A stretch of 61,037 nt of DNA from JAAZPG01 sp012797375 (GTDB lineage: Bacteria; Acidobacteriota; Aminicenantia; Aminicenantales; UBA4085): contig CALMMC010000149.1 in the NCBI GenBank assembly GCA_937868205.1, positions 1 to 61,037 on the forward strand, read 5' to 3'. The translations under genes and the position numbers were made by a program. This document shows positions 41,594 to 49,844 of the stretch, piece by piece; the stretch's first letter is position 1, and the number at the start of each line of letters is the position of its first letter. A model generated the notes under the pieces. That model did no database searches. It was not told where the DNA came from and was given only the letters and a program-made list of their open reading frames with translations.

Positions 41594-43966
41594 ATGGCTT
41601 ATCCCGTTCTTTTCCTGGCGATCGCCGTGTCCGCGGGCATCGCCGCCGCCGGTTTTCTTTCTCTTTCCCCCGCCGCCGCGGCGGCCGCGACGGCCGTCGT
41701 CCTGGCCGCCGCCTGGATCCTGTTCGCCCGGCGGAAAACCGCGGCGGCCTTCGTCCTCCTCCTGACCGCGGCCGCCGGCCTGGGCGCCGGCCTGGGTTCC
41801 GCTTTCGAAGCGCGATATGAAAGCAACGAGCTGCGGAGCCTGCCGACCGGCGAATACTTCGATTTCACGGGAACGCTCTCCCTTTCCCCAGCGCCCGGCT
41901 TAGACCGCGACGATCTCTATCTGCGGGTTGAATCGGTTTCCCTCCGGGGAGCGGACCGTCCCATGACCGGACGGATCCGGGTCGCGGTGAAGCATTCCGC
42001 GACGGGAGGGAAGCTGCCCCGGCTCATCGCCGGCGACCGGGTCCGCCTATCGGCCCAGGTCGTCCCCCCCTCAGAATATTGGAATTTCAAGGCGCCGTTT
42101 TCAGTTGCGTATATGAAAACGCGGGATCTCCATGCCCTCGGCTCGACGAAAAGCCCCTCGCTGGTTGAACACCTCGGCCCGGGCCGCCGGAGCGTTCCGT
42201 TCCGGTGGATTTCGCGGCTGCGCCGGACCTGCCTGGACCTCATCGAGCGGTCCTTCGCCGATCCCGGACGCCCCGGAGGAATCTCCCCCGAAGGGGCCGT
42301 TTTCGAGGCGCTCGTCCTCGGAGAACGCTCCCGGATGGACGAGGCGACGACCCGAGACCTCCAGAAATCGGGCTTGTTCCATCTGTTCGCCATTTCCGGC
42401 GCCCATATCGCCATCGTCTCCGCTCTCCTTTTCTTCCTTTTCCGGGCGTTCCGGATCGCCGAACGGCCTTCCTATCTCCTTCTTCTCCTCCTCCTGGTGT
42501 TCTACGGCTTTCTCGTCGAGGGGCGGGCTTCCGTCATCCGGGCGGTCGTCATGGCCGCCGCCTTCATCATCGGCAAGCTCCTTTGGAAGGATGTCCATCT
42601 CCTCAACACGATTTCCCTCAGCGCTCTGGGCATTCTCTTCGTCCGGCCCTTCCAGCTTTTCGACGCGGGCTTCCAGCTCACGTTCGCCGCCACCCTCGGC
42701 CTGATCCTCTTCTTCCCTTCGATCCGGGCCGCCCTTCCCCGCCTGCCCTTCAAAATCGAGGAGCTCTTCGCCCTTTCGGTCGCCGCCCAGATGGCCGTCC
42801 TGCCGATCATCGCGGCGACGTTTCACCGGGTGATTTTCTCGGGGTTGATCCTCAACCTGATCGGCATTCCCCTGGTGACCGTCGTGATGGCCGCCGGATA
42901 CGTTTTTCTCCCCCTGTCCTTCGTTTTTCCCTTTGCCGCCGGGATCGCGGCCAGCGGTCTTTCCTTCCTCCTCCGGATTTTACTGGACTCGACCCGGCTT
43001 TTGGACGGCCTGCCGTTCCTCTCCAGCCGCGTTCCGACGCCGCCCGGACCGGTCGTGGCCGCCTACTATGTCTTTCTTCTCCTTCTTCTCCTTCCCGCCC
43101 GGTTCGTCCGCCTCCGCCGGTTTTCCTTCGCCGGCTTCGCCGCCGCCCTCATCGTCTTGACGACGCATCCGTTCCCGGCGGACGTCAAGGACCTGACCGT
43201 CACCGTGATCGACGTCGGGCAAGGCGAATCCGTTCTCGTCGAATTCCCCGGTTCGGAGAAAATGCTCGTCGACGGCGGCGGACTGCCGACGGGAACATTC
43301 GACATCGGGGAGCACGTCGTATCCCCTTTTCTCTGGAACAAGGGAATCAAGAAAATCGACCGTCTCGTCTTGACCCATCCTCACCCGGACCATCTCAACG
43401 GCCTGGCGGCCGTCGCCAGGAATTTTTCCATCGGGGAATTCTGGGAAGGAACGCCGGCTCCCGAAGACGCGCGTTACCGCGCCCTCCGGGAAGAACTCGG
43501 CGGCGTTCCGGTCCGCGGAGTCGGCCGCGGATTCAATCATAACCTCGGAGGAGTCGACATCGCCGTTTTAGCCCCGGCCGAAACCTCCGGGGCGAAAGCC
43601 CCCGGCAACGACTCGTCGATCGTCCTCCGCCTGATCTACGGCTCGACGGCCTTTCTCCTGACGGGGGATATCGGCCGGGACGTCGAGAGGGAAATCCTGG
43701 CCGCCGGCCTCGATGTCCGGGCCCAGGTTCTCAAGGCGCCTCATCACGGAAGCGATTCCTCGAGCACGGAGGAATTCCTGGAGGCCGTCCGTCCGGAGGT
43801 CATCGTCGTTTCCGCCGGGCGCGGCAACCGGATGGGACTTCCCCACCCCGCCGTCCTGGACCGTTTCGGGAAATGCGGAGCTCGGGTTCTGGGCACAGAT
43901 CGACAGGGAGCCGTCGAGATCCGAAGCGACGGCCGGGAACTCTCCATCCGGACGTCCCGGCGATGA
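41594..43966 (+). CDS. comEC: DNA internalisation protein ComEC/Rec2
   Basis: A full-length 790-residue competence protein. The N-terminal region has two or three helices and the OB-like DUF4131 segment (about 60-190). The ComEC membrane domain follows (LFHLFAISGAHIAIVSALLFF, then many helices to about 520). The C-terminal metallo-beta-lactamase domain (about 535-790) has VIDVGQGESVLVEF, THPHPDHLNGL and KAPHHGSDSS. It forms the channel that takes up ssDNA. With the type IV pilus genes at 54246-61037 it suggests potential for natural transformation. Confidence 0.94.
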   Translation: MAYPVLFLAIAVSAGIAAAGFLSLSPAAAAAATAVVLAAAWILFARRKTAAAFVLLLTAAAGLGAGLGSAFEARYESNELRSLPTGEYFDFTGTLSLSPAPGLDRDDLYLRVESVSLRGADRPMTGRIRVAVKHSATGGKLPRLIAGDRVRLSAQVVPPSEYWNFKAPFSVAYMKTRDLHALGSTKSPSLVEHLGPGRRSVPFRWISRLRRTCLDLIERSFADPGRPGGISPEGAVFEALVLGERSRMDEATTRDLQKSGLFHLFAISGAHIAIVSALLFFLFRAFRIAERPSYLLLLLLLVFYGFLVEGRASVIRAVVMAAAFIIGKLLWKDVHLLNTISLSALGILFVRPFQLFDAGFQLTFAATLGLILFFPSIRAALPRLPFKIEELFALSVAAQMAVLPIIAATFHRVIFSGLILNLIGIPLVTVVMAAGYVFLPLSFVFPFAAGIAASGLSFLLRILLDSTRLLDGLPFLSSRVPTPPGPVVAAYYVFLLLLLLPARFVRLRRFSFAGFAAALIVLTTHPFPADVKDLTVTVIDVGQGESVLVEFPGSEKMLVDGGGLPTGTFDIGEHVVSPFLWNKGIKKIDRLVLTHPHPDHLNGLAAVARNFSIGEFWEGTPAPEDARYRALREELGGVPVRGVGRGFNHNLGGVDIAVLAPAETSGAKAPGNDSSIVLRLIYGSTAFLLTGDIGRDVEREILAAGLDVRAQVLKAPHHGSDSSSTEEFLEAVRPEVIVVSAGRGNRMGLPHPAVLDRFGKCGARVLGTDRQGAVEIRSDGRELSIRTSRR

Positions 43967-43994
43967 CCGCCGGCCTTTTGCCGAAATCGAGCAT

Positions 43995-44023
43995 TTGACT
44001 TGACTTGTCTCTCGTTTTATTAT
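43995..44023 (+). promoter_or_regulatory. Promoter of the periplasmic coiled-coil gene
   Basis: TTGACT at 43995-44000 and TATTAT at 44018-44023, spacer 17. The predicted start near 44030 leaves a leader of about 6 bases before the ATG at 44036. Confidence 0.65.
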
Positions 44024-44035
44024 TAGAAAAGAAGG

Positions 44036-44587
44036 ATGAAGTTCAGAAAAGCGGTTATCGCGGTTGTTCTTTTAGGGATGGCGGCCTCCGCCTCGGCCCA
44101 GGATCTGGCCGCCGCCGCCCGAAAGGAAAAGGAACGCCGGGCTTCCCTTAAAGGCAAGCCCTCGGTCACGGTCACCAACACCGATCTGACTAAGGCGACA
44201 AAAAAAGCGGCCATCAGCGAAACCCGGACCGAGGACGGAGAACAGACGGCCGCAGCCGAGGGAGCTCCGGCCGAGCCTGAAATGAAACCCTCGGCCGTGG
44301 CGGCCGAACCTTCCCAAGCCCTCGTCGTCGAAACCGCCGTTGACGTCGAGGGCCTCCGGGCCGATCTTCAGGACAAGTACGACCGGGCCAAGGAACGCCT
44401 GGAGTACGTCACGTTAAAGATGCGGGCCCTCCAGCAGCAGTTCTTCTCCTTCAACACGATGGAATCCAAGGCCAAGGTGCAGCAGGAAATCGCCCAAACG
44501 AACTTGGATATTCAAGCGGCCACGGCCGAAGAAGCCCGACTCAAGAAAGAGCTCGAGGACTTCGACTCCAGGAACCCGGGCAAATGA
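44036..44587 (+). CDS. Exported coiled-coil protein, unknown
   Basis: A 183-residue protein with a clear signal peptide (KAVIAVVLLGMAASASA-Q, cut near residue 21). An N-terminal AAARKEKERRASLKG motif of the kind seen in small acidobacterial secreted proteins follows, then an Ala/Glu/Pro-rich linker and a C-terminal coiled coil (about 105-178). No catalytic motif is visible. Periplasmic structural or chaperone-like role is possible, but nothing in the sequence proves it. Confidence 0.7.
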   Translation: MKFRKAVIAVVLLGMAASASAQDLAAAARKEKERRASLKGKPSVTVTNTDLTKATKKAAISETRTEDGEQTAAAEGAPAEPEMKPSAVAAEPSQALVVETAVDVEGLRADLQDKYDRAKERLEYVTLKMRALQQQFFSFNTMESKAKVQQEIAQTNLDIQAATAEEARLKKELEDFDSRNPGK

Positions 44588-44603
44588 GGGGCGGTTCCGC
44601 TCC

Positions 44604-45470
44604 TCACCGGAAATAAATAAAGGAAACCTGAAGCCCGAGCTCGCGCGCGTCCTTGGAAGCCGGGCGGATATCCGCCGGAATAAACGAAGGGTTGGCCCCG
44701 ATGGACAGGATGAATTCATCCTTGTCCCCCAGCATTTCCTTTTGGATCCGGTAGGTCTTCTCGAAAAGGCTTTCGCCCGGAATGAACTCATCAACCGTCA
44801 AATCGTTGATTTTAAAGATGATCTTTTGATCCTTGACGTCGGCGATATTCGCCGCTCCTTTAATGACCAGGACGGCGTCCCGGCGCGGATTATCGATGAT
44901 GCACTTGGCTTCCTTGGCCGTCCAGCGCCACTGCTTGAGGGGCGCGTTCTGATCGATCTCGAGGTCGTACCAGCCGCTCTCGTAGATGATCTCGGGCGTG
45001 CCGATCGGCGGCGGAACGACTTTGAGCTTCTGGATCAGGACCTCGCGGGGGGGATCGCCGCTCCGGTCGAAGGGATTGACCAGGCCGACGGAGAAACGGA
45101 GTGTCTCCTCGCCCTTGAACTGGGGATTGAATTCATCGATGAATTTGGGGATGAAGATCCGCCGGGTGATGGTGTAGGTCTTGTCCGGTTCCCAGGAGGA
45201 CGTGGGCGGCGCCGGAGCGTGATCGTCCTGGAGAATGAGATTGTCGTTGTGCCAGAAATGAACGAAGACGTGGTAGTCCCGGCTGAATTTCTCGAAATCC
45301 TTGCCGGTCTTCCACGTGTATGTGACCTCGGTGATCAGGTTGTCCGTCAGGGGCGACTCGGCGAAAACGACGTCGAGGGAAACGCCCTTGATCGAGGTCT
45401 TCTTTTGGCAGCCGGTCAGGACCAGGACCGCCGCCAGGGCGAATATCCAAAAATTGAACCGACGTTTCAT
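44604..45470 (-). CDS. Lipoprotein, unknown
   Basis: A 288-residue predicted lipoprotein. The signal peptide RRFNFWIFALAAVLVLTGC has a canonical lipobox LTGC with Cys-20. The mature part is beta-rich with W/Y-rich strands (DYHVFVHFWHNDNLILQDDHAP; ESGWYDLEIDQNAPLKQWRWTAKEA), suggesting a beta-sandwich. TCTAGGAGGCGATCA before the ATG is a strong ribosome-binding site. It converges on the coiled-coil gene with a 16-base gap and diverges from lpxK. Family not recognised. Confidence 0.8.
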   Translation of the reverse strand: MKRRFNFWIFALAAVLVLTGCQKKTSIKGVSLDVVFAESPLTDNLITEVTYTWKTGKDFEKFSRDYHVFVHFWHNDNLILQDDHAPAPPTSSWEPDKTYTITRRIFIPKFIDEFNPQFKGEETLRFSVGLVNPFDRSGDPPREVLIQKLKVVPPPIGTPEIIYESGWYDLEIDQNAPLKQWRWTAKEAKCIIDNPRRDAVLVIKGAANIADVKDQKIIFKINDLTVDEFIPGESLFEKTYRIQKEMLGDKDEFILSIGANPSFIPADIRPASKDARELGLQVSFIYFR

Positions 45471-45619
45471 TGATCGCCTCCTAGAATGAGAGATACACTT
45501 GGCCGAATTATAGATGATTCGACAAGCCAAGTAAACTCAAAAGGGGGACCGCCGGAGCAAGGGTGTCTGTCCGGGGGAGATATCGGCATTACAGCCGTTC
45601 TATGATATATTCTGCCGCA

Positions 45620-46627
45620 ATGAGAATCCTTCTCCGGGTCTATTCCCTGGTTTCCCGCCCCGTCTGCGCCGGCAAGGCCGCCCGGTACCGCCGAGGGCGG
45701 AAAACGCCGGCCCGCGCCCCTCTTCCGATCCTTTCGATCGGCAATCTCACCCTTGGAGGAGAGGGGAAAACGCCGCTGGCCTGCGAAATCATCGCTCATT
45801 TTCTCCGGAAGGGATGGAGGCCCGCCCTGGTCAGCCGCGGATACCGCGGCGCTTGGGAACGGTCCGGCGGCGTCGTGTCGGATGGAAAAACGTTTTTCGG
45901 CGGTTTCCGAGAAGCCGGCGATGAGCCGGTTCTAGTCGCCCGCCGCTATCCCCGAGCCGGTGTTTTCGTCGGCCGCGGCCGCCTCGCGTCCTGCCGCGCG
46001 GCGGCGTCCCTCGGTTTCGATTTCTGCGTTCTCGACGACGCGTTCCAGCGTCTCGACCTCGCCCGAGATCTCGACATCGTTCTTCATGATCCGCGCTCTT
46101 CGTCGCCTCGAAGGGAAGGCGACCGGGCTTTGGCCCGAGCCGATGTTCTTCTCCTCCCCCGGGGGACCTCGCCGGAACGGTTTGAGGCCTATCGGCGGCG
46201 CTTCCCGCGCTTGAAGGTTTTCGAATACGCCGCCGTCCCCCGCGGGCTTTTTTCAGCGGACGGACAAACGGGCGTTCCGCTCGAAGCCCTTTCCGGAAAA
46301 CGCGTCCTGGCATTCGCCGGCATCGCCCGTCCCCGCCGCTTCTTCTCCCAGCTGGAATCGCTCGGAGCGGCTGTCGTCGGCCGGATGACCTTCCCCGATC
46401 ATCATTTGTACCCGGCGGCGTCCCGCGCCCGGATCGCGGCCGCGGTGTCCCGGACGGATCCCGAGATGGTCCTGACCACGGAAAAAGACGCGGTCAAATT
46501 CGAAGCAGGGGAGCTCCCCTGGGAGGGGCCGGGGCTGACCGTTCTCCGCATCGGGCTCGACCTGCCGGACGAGTTTTTCGAATGCCTCGAGGCCGCCGTT
46601 TTTCCGGGAAAGGCCGGTCATGCCTAA
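45620..46627 (+). CDS. lpxK: Tetraacyldisaccharide 4'-kinase LpxK
   Basis: A 335-residue kinase that phosphorylates the 4' position of lipid A disaccharide at the inner membrane. It has an N-terminal membrane-associated segment, the Walker A variant GNLTLGGEGKTP, the LpxK motif ALVSRGYRGAW, FCVLDDAFQRLDLARDLDIVL and the late MVLTTEKDAVKF. The start at 45620 gives the usual N-terminus, with no ribosome-binding site; TATATT at 45606-45611 suggests a near-leaderless message. An ATG at 45602 is an alternative. It overlaps the next gene by 8 bases. Confidence 0.93.
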   Translation: MRILLRVYSLVSRPVCAGKAARYRRGRKTPARAPLPILSIGNLTLGGEGKTPLACEIIAHFLRKGWRPALVSRGYRGAWERSGGVVSDGKTFFGGFREAGDEPVLVARRYPRAGVFVGRGRLASCRAAASLGFDFCVLDDAFQRLDLARDLDIVLHDPRSSSPRREGDRALARADVLLLPRGTSPERFEAYRRRFPRLKVFEYAAVPRGLFSADGQTGVPLEALSGKRVLAFAGIARPRRFFSQLESLGAAVVGRMTFPDHHLYPAASRARIAAAVSRTDPEMVLTTEKDAVKFEAGELPWEGPGLTVLRIGLDLPDEFFECLEAAVFPGKAGHA

Positions 46628-47540
46628 GCGCCGCCCGGATTCCTCGTCCGTCGGAATCCACCTTTCTTATGTTCTGTATCGCCTTTTCGCCTCATTCGTC
46701 GCCCGGCTCCCGCGGCGGATCGTTCTTCTTTTCAGCGAAGCCTTGGGAGCCCTCCTCTATCACTTGGATTCCAGGCGCCGGCGCATCGCCCTCGACAACC
46801 TGAGCCGGGCTTTCGGCCGATCCCTTTCCCATGAAGACCGCCGGCGGACGGCCCGCCGGTCGATGATGAATTTCGTCCGTTCCCTTTTCGACATCCTGAA
46901 GACCGCCCCCTGGCCCCCGGGCCGGGTCGAAGCGCTGATCGACGTCCAGGGGAAGGAAAACCTCGAGACCGCCCTCGCCCGCGGACGGGGCGTTCTCCTT
47001 TTCACGGCCCACTTCGGCAATTGGGAGATGGTCATCACGCCCATCGCCCGCCGCGTTCCCTTCCATGTCATTGTCCGAGCGCTGGACAATCCGCTCATCG
47101 ACCGGGAGTTGGAAAGCGTCCGGGCCCGGCGGGGAGCAACCGTCTTGAACAAATTCGGGGCGGGGCGTCCGGTGCTGAGAGCCCTCGGGCGGAAGGGCGC
47201 CGTGGGCATTGTCATCGACCAGAACGTCCTCCGCCGGGAGGCGGTTTTCGTGGATTTCTTCGGGATCCCGGCGGCCACGACCCCGGCGTTGGCCGTTTTT
47301 CATCTCCGGACGGGAGCTCCGATCGTCCCGATGTTTTGCGTTCCCGCCCCGGGAGACCGCTACCGGCTGATCTTCGGCCCGCCCGTCGATCTCCCTCTCA
47401 CGGGAGACGAGGCGGTGGACGTGTTGAAAATCACGGCGGTCTGCACTAAGATGATCGAAGACGCCGTCCGCCGCGATCCGGATTCCTGGTTGTGGATTCA
47501 TAAACGCTGGCAGTCGAGGCCCCATGATGAAAAATCCTAA
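46620..47540 (+). CDS. Lipid A biosynthesis acyltransferase, LpxL/HtrB family
   Basis: A 306-residue membrane-associated acyltransferase that adds a secondary acyl chain to lipid A. The catalytic motif is HFGNWE (in LLFTAHFGNWEMVI), followed by VIVRALDNPLIDRELE and the second motif GIVIDQNVLRREAVFVDFFG. An N-terminal hydrophobic helix is present. It cannot be assigned to LpxL or LpxM from sequence alone. Coupled to lpxK upstream by an 8-base overlap and to rph downstream by a 17-base overlap. Confidence 0.92.
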   Translation: MPKRRPDSSSVGIHLSYVLYRLFASFVARLPRRIVLLFSEALGALLYHLDSRRRRIALDNLSRAFGRSLSHEDRRRTARRSMMNFVRSLFDILKTAPWPPGRVEALIDVQGKENLETALARGRGVLLFTAHFGNWEMVITPIARRVPFHVIVRALDNPLIDRELESVRARRGATVLNKFGAGRPVLRALGRKGAVGIVIDQNVLRREAVFVDFFGIPAATTPALAVFHLRTGAPIVPMFCVPAPGDRYRLIFGPPVDLPLTGDEAVDVLKITAVCTKMIEDAVRRDPDSWLWIHKRWQSRPHDEKS

Positions 47541-48297
47541 TCTCCGCCCCGGGCGGTCCGGAAGCCGGGCGGCCGATCAGATCCGCCCGGTTAAAATCAC
47601 CCCCGATTTTATCGAAGTCGCCGACGGCTCGGCCCTCATCGAAATGGGACGCACCCGGGTGGTGGCCGCGGCCACGATCGAGGAAAAAGTCCCTCCGTTT
47701 TTGAAAGGGACGGGCCAGGGCTGGGTGACGGCCGAATACGCGATGCTCCCCCGGGCCACCGAGAAACGAACCCCCCGCGAGCGCCAGATGGGATACCCGT
47801 CGGGGCGGAGCCAGGAAATCCAGCGTTTGATCGGCCGGACGCTGCGGGCGGTCACCGACCTCCGGGCCTTGGGCGACCGGCAGATCATCATCGACTGCGA
47901 CGTCCTCCAAGCCGACGGAGGAACGCGCGTCGCTTCCATCAACGCGGCCTCCGTCGCCCTGGCCCTGGCCCTGAAGAAGCTGCTGGACACGAAGATCCTT
48001 CCGGTTCTGCCGCTCCGCCACCTGGTCGGGGCGATCTCCGTCGGAATCGTCGGCGGCGACGTCCTTTGCGACTTGGACTACAGCGAGGACGCGGCCGCGG
48101 AGACGGATATGAACGTCGTCGAAACCGATCGCGGGCAGCTGCTTGAAGTCCAAGCAACGGCCGAAAGGGTTCCGTTCTCGCGTCATCAGCTAGACTCTCT
48201 TCTGAAGATGGCCGACGCCGGGATCGTCGAAGTCATCCAGGCTCAAAAAGACGTTCTGAAAAAGAAAAGCCTTATGTTCATGGCCTATGGGCGCTGA
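47524..48297 (+). CDS. rph: Ribonuclease PH
   Basis: A 257-residue phosphorolytic exonuclease that trims tRNA 3' ends. Typical features: the start RSGSRAADQIRPVKITPDFIEVADGSALIEMG, YAMLPRATEKRTPRE, SGRSQEIQRLIGRTLRAV, CDVLQADGGTRVASINAA and DLDYSEDAAAETDMNVV. Two adjacent in-frame ATGs (47524 and 47527) overlap the end of the acyltransferase gene. The usual partner rdgB is not next to it. Confidence 0.96.
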   Translation: MMKNPNLRPGRSGSRAADQIRPVKITPDFIEVADGSALIEMGRTRVVAAATIEEKVPPFLKGTGQGWVTAEYAMLPRATEKRTPRERQMGYPSGRSQEIQRLIGRTLRAVTDLRALGDRQIIIDCDVLQADGGTRVASINAASVALALALKKLLDTKILPVLPLRHLVGAISVGIVGGDVLCDLDYSEDAAAETDMNVVETDRGQLLEVQATAERVPFSRHQLDSLLKMADAGIVEVIQAQKDVLKKKSLMFMAYGR

Positions 48298-48319
48298 ATC
48301 CGCGGCTTTTTCTTCCGTC

Positions 48320-48348
48320 TTGACAACCGCAAACGCGCTTTATATCAT
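48320..48348 (+). promoter_or_regulatory. Promoter of the flotillin gene
   Basis: TTGACA at 48320-48325 and TATCAT at 48343-48348, spacer 17. A start near 48355 gives a leader of about 56 bases with AGGGAGG before the ATG at 48411. Confidence 0.75.
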
Positions 48349-48410
48349 GCGTTTTTAATCAGTTATGGAGACCGCCATACTCGCTGCAAACGTCCTTTAG
48401 GGAGGTTGCC

Positions 48411-49814
48411 ATGAGTCTCGTCGCCATTCTCATCCTGGCCGGAGCCGTCCTCGCCCTGATCGTTCTTTTCGTCTTATTGTTCGCCCGTCAATACCGGAAG
48501 GTCGGTCCGAACGAAGCCTTGATCATTTCCGGGCGGAAAAGAACCGTCGCCCTGCCCGACGGGACGGCGAAGAAGGTCGGTTTCCGCGTCCGGATCGGCG
48601 GGGGGACATTCGTCCGCCCGTTCACGGAAAAAGTCGACATCCTCCCGATGGACGTCATTCCGATCTCCATCCGCACGCCGGAGGTTCTGACCCACGGCGG
48701 CGTTCCCATCGTGGCCGACGCCGCGGCCCAGGTGAAAATCGACTCCTCCGAGGCGTCGATTCACACGGCCGCCGAGCAATTCCTGGGGATGGGGAAAGAA
48801 GGAGTCCGGGACGTGGCCGTCAACGTCCTCGAGGGGAAGATGCGGGAAGTCATCGGGACGATGACGGTCGAGGAGATTTACCGCGGCCGATCCGAGTTCA
48901 ACCGCCGCGTCGGCGAAGCCGTCCGGTACGACTTCGGCAAAATGGGACTCGTCCTCCTGTCCTTCGCCCTCAAGGAATTCGGTGATACCCAGGGATACAT
49001 CGACGCCCTGTCCAAGCCCTTGATTTCGGCGGCCAAGCGGGACGCGGCCGTGGCCGAGGCCGAGACCGAGAAAGAGGCCATCATCCGCTCGTCCCAAGCC
49101 CGGAAGGAAGGCGAGGTGGCCCGGCTTCAGGCTGAAGCCCAGATCGCCAAGGCCCAATGGGAAAACGAAGCCAAAAAATCCGAGTCGCTGACCTGGGTGA
49201 ACCAGAAAAAAGCCCAGGCCGACTTTTCCTATGAGCTCGAGCGCCACCGCCTCTCGCAGGAATTGAAGCGGGAGGAAAGCAAGGTCCGCTTGGTCGAGAA
49301 AGAACAGGCCATCAAGATCGAGGAGCTGGAAATCCAGCGCCGGGAGAAAGAACTGGATTCCAACGTTCTCAAGCCGGCCGACGCCCGGAAGTACCAAATT
49401 CGGGCGGAGGCCGAAGCCGAGGAATACCGCATCCAGGCCGAAGCCCGGGGCAAGGCTGAGGCGGTCAAGCTTGAAAGCCAAGCCGAAGCCGCCCGGATCA
49501 AGGAGAAGGGCGCGGCCGAGGCGGAGGCCTTGACGAAGCGGGCTCAGGCGATGAACCATTATCAAGAGGCCTCGGTCCTCGAAATGTACATGAACGTCCT
49601 GCCGGATGTGGTGAAAAGCGTGGCCGAGCCGCTTTCGAAAATCGATAAGATCGTCCTGGTCAACAGCGACAAGGATCTCGGCGTCTCCAAGATCTCGGCC
49701 CAAACGGCCCAAATCCTGGCCCAGGTGCCTGAAATCCTTCAATCGCTGACCGGAGCCGATTTAAAGAAATTCCTCAAGGACAAGCTGACCGCCGAAAAGA
49801 AGAGCGAAAAATAG
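48411..49814 (+). CDS. Flotillin-like SPFH protein
   Basis: A 467-residue protein with an N-terminal membrane segment (LVAILILAGAVLALIVLFVLLFA), an SPFH/band-7 domain (about 30-200; RVRIGGGTFVRPFTEKVDILPMDVIPISI) and a long Glu/Ala-rich coiled coil with EAEAE-type repeats (about 205-390), ending in a short hydrophobic-polar tail. This is the FloT/flotillin layout that scaffolds membrane microdomains. It stands alone behind its own promoter; the frequent NfeD partner is not adjacent. Confidence 0.92.
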   Translation: MSLVAILILAGAVLALIVLFVLLFARQYRKVGPNEALIISGRKRTVALPDGTAKKVGFRVRIGGGTFVRPFTEKVDILPMDVIPISIRTPEVLTHGGVPIVADAAAQVKIDSSEASIHTAAEQFLGMGKEGVRDVAVNVLEGKMREVIGTMTVEEIYRGRSEFNRRVGEAVRYDFGKMGLVLLSFALKEFGDTQGYIDALSKPLISAAKRDAAVAEAETEKEAIIRSSQARKEGEVARLQAEAQIAKAQWENEAKKSESLTWVNQKKAQADFSYELERHRLSQELKREESKVRLVEKEQAIKIEELEIQRREKELDSNVLKPADARKYQIRAEAEAEEYRIQAEARGKAEAVKLESQAEAARIKEKGAAEAEALTKRAQAMNHYQEASVLEMYMNVLPDVVKSVAEPLSKIDKIVLVNSDKDLGVSKISAQTAQILAQVPEILQSLTGADLKKFLKDKLTAEKKSEK

Positions 49815-49844
49815 CCCCCGCGGCCGCTTGGGAAAGGGGAAATC

